In this document: positions 1 through 10,980 of the stretch, one piece after another
Layout of the letters: each line of letters starts with the position of its first letter
How positions within the stretch are numbered: the first letter of the stretch is position 1
Source: Membranipora membranacea
Lineage: Eukaryota > Bryozoa > Gymnolaemata > Cheilostomatida > Membraniporidae
Length of the DNA stretch: 60,000 nt
Assembly: GCA_914767715.1 (NCBI GenBank)
Contig: OU612069.1
Span: 11,221,387-11,281,386 of the forward strand
Direction: 5' to 3'
Program-made: the position numbers and the translations under genes
The notes under the pieces: generated by a model
Database searches by the model: none
Told to the model about the DNA's origin: nothing
Seen by the model: the letters and a program-made list of their open reading frames with translations, nothing else

Positions 1-368
1 ATATAAAATGGCATGAAATGACCAAAAATAGAGAAAATATCATAAATAAATCTGGCAATAAATATGATTTAGATTTTTCTTCAGAAATTTCTGACCCATC
101 TTGATACCTGCACCTTTTTATCTATCTTTAATCAAGCAGCATACCATCAGATAGATTATAAACACTCCTGTGCTGCTGATTGCTTCATAAGAGGATCACA
201 TGATTTAATTACTGATATAATGTCCGTGTCTTAGATCGCTTTGGTTTGGTTGCTATACTTCTCCTTCTCATTCTTGCTGTATTTGACTGTAACACAAATC
301 AAAAATACTATTGCTAAAGTCATCAGAAATGGTAATTGTTAAAGATTGAATCTTTAAGTCACAAACAT

Positions 369-785
369 TCAGCTGATAAAATTCCAACGATGATGCAGCA
401 TCATATTGAGCTGCAGTAGATTCAGGATTGACAGAAAGCATGTAAAAATAGACAGTTCTGTCCTATTCAGATGCAACATTATATCATTTAACAGTTCCAT
501 ATACAAGAAATTGGTCGAAAACCCTGATGTGACCTCACACACTGCCTTTCTGATCTCATGAGCAGATATAGTAAGGCTCAACTTCAATGACTCATAGCGC
601 AGTTTCTGGTGGCCCAAGAGGGACAATATTGGTCTTGTTTTGAACCTGATTAGCTGAAGTAACAGCTTTTTTGATGATCCCAATCTTAAACTCATGTATG
701 CTTTAATAGCTACAAAATGACATTTTAATTTCTGCTTATTTTCATCAAGCGTTGTGTTCACAGCAATGTATGACAGGGTGCTCAT
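369..785 (-). CDS. Ig-like domain exon(s) of a second receptor gene, partial
   Basis: This open stretch of 138 codons reads like an immunoglobulin-type domain. It has a first cysteine in a strand-like context (KLKCHF, about residue 22), a second in AVCEVTSG (about residue 82), then hydrophilic residues and a further cysteine in IFTCFL that may open the next domain. It lies just 3' of the Ig receptor at 990-6847 on the same strand, so it may be the upstream part of a tandem paralogue that continues past the left edge. A stop lies directly upstream in frame, so the exon start must fall near 785; a weak acceptor sits there. Exact splice sites are unclear, and a relic is possible. Confidence 0.4.
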   Translation of the reverse strand: MSTLSYIAVNTTLDENKQKLKCHFVAIKAYMSLRLGSSKKLLLQLIRFKTRPILSLLGHQKLRYESLKLSLTISAHEIRKAVCEVTSGFSTNFLYMELLNDIMLHLNRTELSIFTCFLSILNLLQLNMMLHHRWNFIS

Positions 786-989
786 TGATCACATAAGAAG
801 TGTATCCATTGCATCTGCAGAGATGTTTACTACGCTTTAAATGTTGCTGAAACAACATACACTCCACGATGCAATGTTGTGGTGTCAACCCCAATCAAAT
901 GCCTCAGTGCTTCAATGCTTATGGTCCACATAGTGTACAGGTTTATGATTTTGTTGATATGACAATTTTATGAGAAACAAACTTCCTAA

Positions 990-3900
990 TTAAGTTACCT
1001 TTTTCGGCCTTTTAGGCTGTCTCAGATTCTTAGGTGTATTCGGATCTCCATTATGAGGTTTGGTTTCGGAGTCGTTTGGCGAGTTAACTGGCATTTCGGT
1101 GTCGTAGTCACTTGGTAATATCATTGGCAGTCTGCTGTTGTAGTCACTTGTTAATCTCATCGGTTGTCTGGTGTTGAAGTCACTTGGTACTCTCATCGAT
1201 AGTTTGGTCTCGGAGTGACTTGGTGATCCCATTGGTTGTTTGGTTTTCGAGTCACTTGGAAGTCTCATTGATAGTTTGGTTTTGTGTCCTTTGAAGATGA
1301 AATAATGGGTGAATTAGTAACATGTGCAACCTCAATTTTTATTCTTATCTAGGTAAGTGATGGTTTTGGTGTAATTGGAGATGGGGTTATTGTCGCCCCG
1401 TTAACGTCCCTTTTTGACCTACGCACTCATATCAAAATAACTGTTGGTGTTTTATATGTGATTTTGGAGGTCATAAAACAATTGGGGACCTACGTAATAT
1501 TGACTGTTTCCGCTTTCTCTTTTCTAACTTGGTAGCTGCCTCACTCCGCCTCATTTTTAAGAAAATGTATGATCCAACAAGAGATGCCACCAGAACAATC
1601 CCAAGGATCACTCCAACCACAATTTTGACAATATTAGCAGTTCCATTTTGATCACTTGTAGCACCAGGTAATATCACAGGCTTGGCGGTTGGCAAGTAAG
1701 ATGGATTTCTAAAAGAGCTTGATATCATCTGGAAAATCAAAGAGCAGAGAGTAAGAGAGGGGCCATCATATGAAGGAAAGGACAGTACATACAGCAGAGT
1801 CCATCTAGGGCCTGATACATTTGGATAGGCTAGGCTACACTCCTGGATATAGAATTTTTCTGGGGCACTCTTCAAGAGCCTTGCGCACCTCGTGCTTGTG
1901 ACCGAGGAACAAGCTCTGTACTGCTTGTTAACTGCCTAAAACCTTGAGATCCTAGCATAAAGACATTATTGCACATAAAGAAAAGTGCTCTGTGACTATT
2001 TAACTGAGGGACTGAATCCTAAAAGAGATGCTAGAACAGGCAGACAGCCAGCGGATAGCTATCTGTTGTACGCATAATTTCTTCTGACAGGAGTTAAGGT
2101 CACATGATCTGTGATTGGGACCAAAGGAGGAGATTGCAGGTGCAGTGTCTGGACATTTATAAACTGTTACTGGGGCTCACAGGAGATATAACCTCATTAC
2201 TGACTTCGTCATCGAGTACGAGAGAGTTGGTCCATGTTATCAGCCAGGTATAATTTCGTACCGCTCCTGTGCGTAACAATTTGGCTTGAGCTGTAATTGA
2301 ATGAAGAAAGTTATTAGTATTATGTTTGAATATTGCGGAAGACATAATTGACTTATAAACTTGTAAACTTGATAACAGACTTTTTATGTGTTTCATTATA
2401 GGTTTTTATTCTTTTATAAAATTGACTTTAAATACTCATTTTCAGTCAGCATGTTTGAAGATGAAGTGACCTGGTTATCGAGTTATTTTACATTGAGATT
2501 CGGACTAAAAAAGTCATCTGACCGTATTTTAAATAGCTTGCATTTCTAAAGCAATTTGACCTGGATCAGTTTGTATTTAAAAAGTAGCTGCCAACCCTGG
2601 CACCACTAAATATGAATCCACCTGCAATTTGCCTGCACAGTTTGGCAACATACTCAACTATGAAAATCAAAGGTAAAATTTGTGGTTCTGCACCACAGGG
2701 CAGTCAGCAGCCCCTAACCCTAATGCACTGAACTGAACTGAATCGAGTTGGCAAGCTATGCTTTGTTTACAATCCCATAGAAATTGCATAAATCTATAAA
2801 CAATTTTGTTATATAGATGACTGGTTCAGGTGTTAAGATTAAAATAAATGAAAGATAACTGCTTCAATTCTAGAAACAAACGCTTTTATACATTAAATTT
2901 TTCTAATCATATATTTATGTTGAGCATATCAAAACTTGGCCAACTATAATCAAAATTCTTGTTACTGAATTATAAGTTTGAAATTGAAATAATGAAAATT
3001 TTCTAGTTAATATTTGTTTATTATATGCAAATTTAAAAGGATCACATCATGACGCATCAATTGTCAAAATCTAGCTTTTATTGTTGCCTTCTACTGCCAT
3101 TTTGCTACCTTTGTTCTATAGTTATCGGTTACAGGGGCGTATATTCTAAAAAATTTCACTCACTGACTTTTTAGAGATGAGCATAATGATCGGGCACAGC
3201 CCGATCCACACGCCGTAGGCGTGGTTGGGAGGGTGTGGGAGGGGCGCTTAATTTTTGCATATCGGTAGCAAAATAGTGCAAGCAGAGAGGTATTTCAATA
3301 GCTCACTGAGCTGTTGGGTACTTTCAGAAAACAACTCAGTAGCAGTACAAGATTACGGTAAAAATGCTCCAGTTATAAAGCATTAATTTGAAAAAAACTG
3401 ACCTCGATGGGATTCGAACCCACAACAAACTTATTAACAGTGATTATTAGGCAGACGCTCTACACACTAAGCTATTCAGCCACTCACGGAAATCTGTGGG
3501 CCGTGAGTGCTAATATACGCCACTGATCGGTTACAATGTTTTTGTGTGGTGCAGTGAATAAGATATAAAAGTAATTGCTGTAATGTGTCATATTCTTATC
3601 ATGGTAATTTTGTAAAATAAAATGAAAATAATTGTTTATATTTTTATGGTCTACATTCCCAGAGCTCTTCAGCATAGAATATGATATCACAGCCTGCATG
3701 CTATATATAAATGAGATAATCATAAGCTATGAATACAGGGTAAATAGGAAAAGCAAAAAAACCGCTTATTTTTTGATGAATTCTGTACAAAGAGACCATA
3801 CCCCATGATATTTTTTAACCGTGTCACCTACCTGAACGATGGGTAGCAACAACCATAATTATAACATGTTGGCCAATTTCATTTCCAGAAACATTTAGAT

Positions 3901-6847
3901 ACAGCCCTGATCCATTCACACTGACAACTGAACCACTTTTTCTCCACTCACAGCTGATGTTAGAGATTGGTGCTGCCATGATACCATCCAGGCAGCCAAG
4001 TTCAGCAATCTTATCCACTGGCAAGACTAATTCTACACTGGTGGAGTTGTCGCCAGTCCATCTGTGGTCCATATCTATCAAACAAGTTAACCTGCCGGCA
4101 GACTGGATCAGAGAAGAGGAACATATAACACTGACATTGAGACTGCACTATTAACATGACGTGTATCTCTGATCGTTAGAGTCAATTAAGTAGAACCCAA
4201 CACGCACCCAACCCTTATTAATAAAATTGAACACGGGTCGTCACACCAAATTCCTTGTGATGGTACTCTTACTTAGTGAATTGCTCCACTCTCTGTCTCT
4301 CTGAGATGTTCATGCAATAGTATAACAATGAATCAGAAAAGAGGTACATATAACACATGGGCCAGTTTGTTTCATTTTGACTCTCGAAGCTAGGTATTTT
4401 ATGACGCATGAGTCGTGGCAGGGGTGGTATTCGGGCACAAGCACAAATTGATACTATGATATTGATAATCAAGATAATCTGACTGATTTGCGTGTGTGTG
4501 TGTGTGCGTGCGAGCGTGCGTGTGTGCATGCATGTGTGAGAAACGAAGACAGAGTACTTGTATAAATACATACAAATTGATAGTAATTCTACACAGCCAG
4601 GTGCGGTAGGAGTGTTTTACACCCAACGCACTAGAAGACGGAACAATCAATTTTTTAAAGCTGCAAGCGCTCTAACAAATCACGCCATTGTGCCATCCCA
4701 ATGTGCCTCTGTCCTCATATTGAGAGAAAAAATCCATTCTTTACACAGCTGGAGTCTTGATTAACTCATACATCATGCATTACTCTGGCTTGCAAGCTCT
4801 TACGTTGTACAAGCGACTGCTGAATAGATGAGCGGTATCATAGCTCAATGTAAGCATATTCCCATCGGCCACGAAAGGGGCACTGAATAGCAATAAAGTG
4901 TATATGTTGTTTCATATACGTGAAATGACAGACTTACGAATAGGCACAATGAATCTTTTTGTATTCACAGTCCACGGTCTGGGATGTTTCCTATGTTTGA
5001 TATCACGACATCTTATTGTTAAACCTCGTCTATCTTCTATTGTTGGTGCGTACAGCCCAAACTTATCGGTCTGGACTATTGTATTACCCCGTATAATATC
5101 TGCAACAGATGAAGAGCATGAATGTGTGCTGAGGATGCAGGAAATATGTTGGCTTAGGTTGTAAAGCAAGTTAACAACAATATTTGATTTTGAACAAAAC
5201 AACGAGAATCTATGTAATACCAAAAGCGTGGCTGTGAGGTGTACAACTATATGCCATTCATATATCTGATTGATAGAGAGTGAGTTAATTCATTTAGTAT
5301 GAGTACCATCACAAGGAGTTTGGTGTGACAACCAGTGTTCTATTTTATTACTTAAATTAGGGGGTGGTACACATTAGGTTCAGATATCATTTTGACTCTA
5401 ATGATTAGAGATACACAATGCACATGTTAATTTTTCACTTCATTAGCACTACAAACAGAGCACACTGAGGCACATGTGTGTGACAAACCATTAACCGATA
5501 ACTCCTGCTGGCTCCTTCTAGTTCTTATCAGGAAGGAGACACAAAAAAAAATGCTTTTCAGCCTGTTGGCTTAGATCAAAGTGTCATGGCCGTGGCAGAT
5601 TAGTGCCAGTTTCAGTTTTGGCAGCTTCCTGCAAACTAAGTTCAGGAGATCTCTCTCTTTTCTAGGATGTATCACATTCCTAGGATGAGCATTTAGGGCA
5701 CCTTGCATCTGGCCCAATCTTCTGTTTCTTACTAACCAGCAAGAATATGTTTTGGATAGCCTGATTATCTTACCGTATTCGTATTGGCTGACAGGCTCCC
5801 CGCCTGAAGATCTGCACAGAACCGTAAAATGAAGACCCTCCATGACAACTGGGCTCAATTCAATAGAGAGGTTGGTTGGAGATTTCAATATTCTGTCCAT
5901 GGTGAGGCTTGTTTCAGAATGTTGAATGGTACTTCGTGTAAAGTTCCAGACAGCAGTGCATGAGAAGTTTGATACAACAGTACTCATCGCTTCTGTTATA
6001 GTTCCTTGCTATATATTATATATATAATATACATATACATGTGTTTATAGTCATATACACATATATATGTGTTTATATATATATACATACATATACATGT
6101 GTTAATATATATAGAAATATGAATATCGATGAGGCTGTTTATCCTTAATGGAATTCTTCAAGTTCTCAACAACAATCTTTTTCACACAATACACGCATGG
6201 TAGAAGAAATTTTAGAGGTCACTTTAATCAAGCTATGTTTTATCACAAATCTTAGTAGTGTTTACAGAGTCAGTGTGCATTGCCAGAATGAAGAAGTATT
6301 CGGAACACATAAAAATATAATTATTTATATCTTCATTCATGTTTTTCATTTACTTGTTTTTATATGTTTATGAATGAATGAAATGAGAAATGAAATATAT
6401 AACGTTCCTACCTCTCAGGTAGAACTCAGTTGTCCCGTAATCTTTGCAATCCTCATACTTGACCCGTTCCCAGTCCCATATATCGTCCTGTGTGGGCGTG
6501 GCAAGTCTCGGCGGGGTAACATCGACATAGCCTTGATCATTCTCGATAAACCAGCATCCAACAGCAAATGATGTTACATTGTATGGCTGTATTTCATTGT
6601 AGTAAAACATCATGAAGTTTGCCTGCGCTGACACTTCAGAGAGCGACCATGGACTGAAGATTTCGCATTTGAACTCAAACGGTTCATACAGATAGAAGCT
6701 CACGTTTATCGGGCTGTTGTTACTGACTGTTGCTGTGAACCTTACGATTGGTTTTACTGAATTATCCATTGATATGGTGAACTTTGATAAAAAGGACAGT
6801 ACTATGTGAAAGAAAAAGCTTAACTGAGCTGAGGTGATAAACTGCAT
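990..6847 (-). CDS. Ig-superfamily single-pass receptor, seven exons
   Basis: Predicted cell-surface receptor of 567 residues. Exons, in coding order: 6847-6412, 5992-5774, 5099-4938, 4074-3832, 2290-2181, 1728-1494, 1288-990. All junctions are GT-AG and all phases agree (1,1,1,1,0,1), and the total of 1704 bases is divisible by three. Exon 1 starts with a signal peptide (about residues 1-26, hydrophobic, MQFITSAQLSF onward). Three Ig-like regions follow: Cys pair FKCEI/NFSCTA across exons 1-2, VLCRSS/TIRCRD across exons 2-3, and one with LGCLDG/ISCEWR in exon 4. Exon 6 carries the membrane helix (IVKIVVGVILGIVLVASLVG) with a KMRR stop-transfer. The tail holds 12-residue repeats. N-glycosylation sequons are frequent. 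Ligand and signalling partner are unknown; no clear ITAM or ITIM is visible. A short extra exon between 3832 and 2290 cannot be excluded. Confidence 0.72.
1060..1280 (-). repeat. 36-bp coding minisatellite in the receptor tail
   Basis: About six degenerate copies of a 36-base unit encode 12-residue repeats of the form T/S-K/R-x-x-M-x-x-P-S-D-x-x in the cytoplasmic tail of the Ig receptor. Examples are KQPMGSPSHSET, RQPMRLTSDYNS and RLPMILPSDYDT. The unit stays in frame throughout. The repeated S-D-Y/S/F centre offers several possible phosphorylation sites. Confidence 0.7.
3132..3525. mobile_element. hAT-type non-autonomous element (MITE), 394 bp
   Basis: The left end reads CAGGGGCGTATATT and the right end is the reverse complement of CAGTGGCGTATATT, a 14-bp inverted terminal repeat with one mismatch. 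It is flanked by a perfect 8-bp target duplication ATCGGTTA (3124-3131 and 3526-3533). The CAGNGGCGTA end and 8-bp duplication are hallmarks of the hAT superfamily. There is no transposase ORF. It lies in an intron of the Ig receptor (between the exons ending 3832 and starting 2290) and contains a tRNA-like segment. Confidence 0.88.
3399..3482 (-). tRNA. tRNA-like segment inside the hAT MITE (probable pseudo-tRNA)
   Basis: On the minus strand the 84 bases contain a good A box (TAGCTTAGTG-GTAGAGCG pattern, near 3474-3456) and a perfect B box (GGTTCGAATCCC, 3420-3409), spaced as in tRNA genes with a long variable arm. The acceptor stem pairs only partly (5' TGGCTGA against 3' GAGGTCA) and the anticodon stem does not close well. 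It is probably a captured tRNA or tRNA-derived SINE head rather than a working tRNA, although the pol III promoter looks intact. Confidence 0.5.
4150..4305 (-). repeat. 150-bp dispersed repeat, copy 1 (inverted)
   Basis: Reverse-strand copy of a family also present at 5270-5425 and 8406-8560. The shared core reads GAGTACCATCACAAGG followed by a TTTGGTGTGRC block, a TTTTATTA-rich stretch, a G-rich triplet region and TCTAACGATCAGAGAT. It lies in an intron of the Ig receptor. It has no coding capacity, so it is probably a MITE or SINE fragment. Confidence 0.7.
4490..4540. repeat. (GT)n microsatellite
   Basis: An imperfect run of alternating GT and GC dinucleotides in an intron of the Ig receptor. 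The His/Thr-rich open frames over it are artefacts of the run. Confidence 0.85.
5270..5425 (+). repeat. 150-bp dispersed repeat, copy 2
   Basis: Plus-strand copy of the family described at 4150-4305, about 1 kb away in opposite orientation. The two could pair as an inverted repeat in the receptor pre-mRNA. Confidence 0.7.
6005..6120. repeat. AT-rich microsatellite
   Basis: Alternating TA/CA tracts (repeats of tatata, catatatac and gtgtttata) in the intron between the first two exons of the Ig receptor. Confidence 0.8.
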
Positions 6848-7542
6848 CTCTTTTCTTCGTTGAGCCAGATTTTGCTATAACCTTCACCTTTATCAGACTT
6901 TATGTAGTTCCCTTTTGACACTAGTCGCGTACGTAACAGCTGTATTGTTAGGTGTGGTATACCCAGTGTTGATTTCATGTCTATAGCTGAGACACTCAAT
7001 GGCATATGGTAATAACAGAAACAATCAAAAACCCTTGAGAAATGAATCTGAAATGGGTCAGCTTAAAACAGTATTATTGTAAAGGTCGAGCATTTACGTC
7101 ATGGAACTTTTATAAGCTGTTAATGATGGGATAAAGTTGACTGAAATTATAACAAACTGGTTTTCAGAAAGCTTCCATATAGAGATATAAGGGTTTACCT
7201 TATTGCATTCACCATCGCCTGCAGACGTTCTCTCTGATGTGCAAAAACATACTATAACCAATAATAAAAGCAAGGGAATAACATTAATATCTCAATCCAA
7301 TGTAGGCAAATGTTTTGTTAGTGCTTATTTAAATTCATGTATGTTGATTTAAATGTGGAAGTAGAAGGTTCAGTCACTCTCCACATTCCAAAGAAAATGG
7401 GCGGAAAAAATAGTGGGTGTCTTAAGGGCGAGGCCTCAGTGTCTGAGCGGTTTTGGTCCAAGTTTGAAGGCAGGTTAATGTTGATATATTATCTATGGTA
7501 GATAATTGAATGTCACTTGCAGCGCACACTGATGACTTGATA
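6848..7542. other. Upstream region of the Ig receptor, no gene seen
   Basis: Non-coding, AT-rich. An ACATAAAGTC stretch about 50 bases upstream of the receptor ATG is a weak TATA-like candidate. No other feature is supported. Confidence 0.5.
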
Positions 7543-7550
7543 TACTATTG

Positions 7551-8396
7551 CAGGGGTGCTCAAACTTTTTTGCCGGCGGGCCACTTTTAAATATTGGCAT
7601 ATTGAAGTGGGCCAGACTTGTTTTTGCGGCAAGCAAGTGGGTTGTCAGTCAGGGGCGTAGTGAGTTTATAATTGAACGCCAGATCAGCGCGAAGCGCGAA
7701 AACATTTTTGGATCTGGGGATGGCAAGTAAAAATCTGGGGTAGAAAAGGTCTGGGGTTGAGCTCATTGATCTGGGGGTTGAATTCAAACCTTGTGAAAGA
7801 AGAAGAGATGCCTTCTCTTCTTCCCCATCCCACAGACCCACCACAACCAGTATGAAAAGGTGGTCTGTGCCCTTGAGGTAGTTAAGGGCCAACAAGTAAT
7901 GTTTAGTGACATGTACCAAGGAGTAACTCCTTGCATGTGCTCAGCAGTATCGTCATGTAAGATCATGTACGTTATATGGACTGATTACCAAGGGTAATGC
8001 ACCTTAATATGATGATTCGATTTTGATTTGGCTTGCATACATAACTCACTGCTGGGATGTGATGTAGAGTGGAATCAATGAGTTAATAGATACTTGGAGT
8101 GGAGGAATTGCCGAGGCTATTCACTGCAGGGATTAGCTCAATTATGTTAGCTGTATTGTATAGTGTAGCTGTAACAGCCTCATTCAGATCCTCATGTTTC
8201 CTCATATGCATACTTAGCACTGTTGTCACCATTGAGTGTATGCAACAAGACTTGATACGTGTTGTGGCCACGAGTAAACTTTCAGCCTAAATAAACCCGT
8301 CGCAACGGATGAGTTTTAATATGGGCAAGTGGGCCACCTAAAAATGGTAAAAATGGCAAGTGGGCCAAATTTGGCCCACAGACCATAGTTTCCATG
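7551..8396. mobile_element. Degenerate hAT-type non-autonomous element, about 846 bp
   Basis: The left end is CAGGGGTGCTCAAAC followed by a TTTTTTGCC-GGCGGGCCAC block, a hAT-like terminus. The right end carries the matching inverted blocks (AAGTGGGCC, TTGGCCCACAGACCATAGTTT), but its last bases are eroded. Flanking octamers TACTATTG (7543-7550) and TACTATGA (8397-8404) look like an aged 8-bp duplication. A second hAT-like start, CAGGGGCGTAGTG, lies inside near 7651 without a matching right end, which suggests nesting. No transposase is present. Confidence 0.65.
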
Positions 8397-8405
8397 TACT
8401 ATGAT

Positions 8406-8560
8406 CGATAGGAAGTGAAGTAATTCATTCAGCTTGAGTACCATCACAAGGGATTTGATGTGGCTACCAGAGTTAAATTTTACTAATTAGGGGAGGGTAC
8501 ATGTGAAGTACTCAAGTACTAAATTGAGTCTAACGATCAGAGATTCTCATGGCTATCTTG
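8406..8560 (+). repeat. 150-bp dispersed repeat, copy 3
   Basis: Third copy of the family at 4150 and 5270, beginning directly at the right edge of the hAT-type element. That element may therefore have inserted into or beside it. Confidence 0.65.
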
Positions 8561-9990
8561 TAGAATCGTTATCAGTGTGATTGCAGCGGCCGGGCAGGGA
8601 TTAAGCACTCTCAAATAAGGATTTCTCTTTGGAGGAGAGAATTTGAATTATGTAGAGAGGTCAGATCCATACAGAGGTCATAGCACCGATGTTTTGTTTG
8701 TTTCCACTTTTGCTCAATGGCGGCTTTTGGAAAAACCTTTTCATCGAATGAAAGTTACGCCAATAAAGTTTGAAAACAAGATGTCTCTGCAGTGGAGTTT
8801 CATTTCAGTAATATATATTCATCTATAATCTATGATTTGAAATGTCATCAAGGCCAATTTAACACCTTGAGACATAATAAATCTCTCTGGTAGGCAAGAG
8901 CTAGCGTACATTGTAGCTTCTTTTTTTCAGTTGATTGGTTCATAAACACCAGAAGTTTTACCGAGTTGTTGTTGTAATTTTGAAAGAAATATCCTCCCTC
9001 CAAATACGTGGAGACAACTACCGTATTATATTGAAGAACCATTCATATATCTAACCAGAGAGGGTGGGTGTATGTCCCACCCTCCCTGCTCTAACCATGT
9101 TTGATTCACACTCTAACAGTACTGCATGCGAGGGCACCTTATGGAGTATCATACAAAATTAATCCTATGGTGAAGACAAAGTCTCACGCTTGCAGCATTT
9201 CACTGTCCTCCATAATTGTAGTCACACATTTTTTATCATGAAGTTGATTAATTCCCGTAAAATGTATCATGGAACCTTGCAGTCCGAACTATAATACAGG
9301 ACCAACTACGGTATATCAATTTTTTTTAGTTTCTTATGATTATATGAAATTCTCAATAAAAAATGTATAAATCAGGTAACTATGGCTAAGTTACACTTGA
9401 TAGTGACTAGGCGGTATGAGCCATGATAACTTATCGAAGATCATGTTAAAAAGAGAGACAGGGGGCGGTATAGCAAATTTCATCTCTGATTGTTTTTATA
9501 TTTCATTTCTCTTCCTGAAAATATCAAAGTTTATGTAGAGGAAAAATTTTCAACTAGGTATAGTTTAGCTAGCTCGCGAGTAAGTTAATGTTAGCTGGAA
9601 CTAAGTTTTGGCTTGCTGAGGTGCACATGAAGTTAAGAGGGTAAGCAAATGTCAGCTAGCTTTAAATTTAGCTATTCCCAGCCTTCAGAGACATTCAAAC
9701 CTTTCTTCTTGCAAAAACTTCACTCCTCTAGGGTCAAGCAGTTTGCTTTAAGTGCTGGATGCATGAGTTTGTATATATGTTGTCACTCCTTAATTCATCT
9801 CAGATATAGAACTCAATCTGTATACGTTTATGTTAGATGGCCTTAGATGCCTAGAGTGGACCTTAAACATAAATCTATAATACAAATAACATACACCGTT
9901 GCAATCACATGACATAAACATCAAGTACTGATAGAATGCTAGACAGAAACTTTGAGCTACATGCAGTGCTTTTGTAGTATGTGTATAAAC
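8561..9990. other. Intergenic stretch, no gene seen
   Basis: Non-coding AT-rich DNA without a credible exon. A perfect hairpin at 9060-9084 (GAGGGTGGG, 7-base loop, CCCACCCTC) is the only clear local structure. Confidence 0.6.
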
Positions 9991-10980
9991 CTGTTTCGAC
10001 ACTAAACAAATCTGTAATGTTAGTCATTATCCTGGTCTTATTGAAAAATTATGTAAGCATCTCGGATGGACTTTGACAGATGAATCCTTAATAATGAAGC
10101 GTAACACCAGGAAACAAAATATAATCAAGTTATATCAGTAGATTTTATGCCAAAAAATTGTAATAGATCTGACATAGTTGAGCAATCGTTAAAGACTGAC
10201 AGTAATTAAATCAATGTTAAACATTGTTTATTAATTCAATTTGGCAGCTTTAGGTCTATGGTATATGGGGAGTCCCCTAACTGGAAACTTTTTACATGGG
10301 GAACTCACATTCTTTGTACTGTTTCCTGCTGTGTGGCAAGTCTGTTTCGACACTAAACAAATCTGTAATGTTAGTCATTATCCTGGTCTTATTGAAAAAT
10401 TATGTAAGCATCTCGGATGGACTTTGACAGATGAATCCTTAATAATGAAGCGTAACACCAGGAAACAAAATATAATCAAGTTATATCAGTAGATTTTATG
10501 CCAAAAAATTGTTTATTAATTCAATTTGGCAGCTTTAGGTCTATGGTATATGGGGAGTCCCCTAACTGGAAACTTTTTACATGGGGAACTCACATTCTTT
10601 GTACTGTTTCCTGCTGTGTGGCAAACCTGTTTCGACACTAAACAAATCTGTAATGTTAGTCATTATCCTGGTCTTATTGAAAAATTATGTAAGCATCTCG
10701 GATGGACTTTGACAGATGAATCCTTAATAATGAAGCGTAACACCAGGAAACAAAATATAATCAAGTTATATCAGTAGATTTTATGCCAAAAAATTGTAAT
10801 AGATCTGACATAGTTGAGCAATCGTTAAAGACTGACAGTAATTAAATCAATGTTAAACATTGTTTATTAATTCAATTTGGCAGCTTTAGGTCTATGGTAT
10901 ATGGGGAGTCCCCTAACTGGAAACTTTTTACATGGGGAACTCACATTCTTTGTACTGTTTCCTGCTGTGTGGCAAGTCTG
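9991..10980 (+). repeat. Tandem array of a 351-bp unit, one unit shortened
   Basis: The marker CTGTTTCGACAC starts at 9991, 10342 and 10627, and the next unit boundary is at 10978, giving spacings of 351, 285 and 351 bases. The middle unit lacks 66 bases after CCAAAAAATTG; the break sits at a 4-base ATTG microhomology. Copies are otherwise nearly identical, so the expansion is recent. Each repeat carries the same 83-codon open frame, which has no recognisable domain and is probably fortuitous. Confidence 0.88.

Noticed and set aside
3399-3482. Functional tRNA gene
   Set aside because: A and B boxes are good, but the acceptor and anticodon stems do not pair properly and the segment lies inside a MITE.
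4269-4650. His/Thr-rich minus-strand frames
   Set aside because: They overlie the GT microsatellite and have no other support.
10241-10777. Two 83-codon frames as real genes
   Set aside because: They are the same frame repeated by tandem duplication, with no domain, splice context or promoter evidence.
9991-10980. Regular repeats as a CRISPR array
   Set aside because: Units are hundreds of bases long, contiguous without unique spacers, and the host is an animal with spliced genes.
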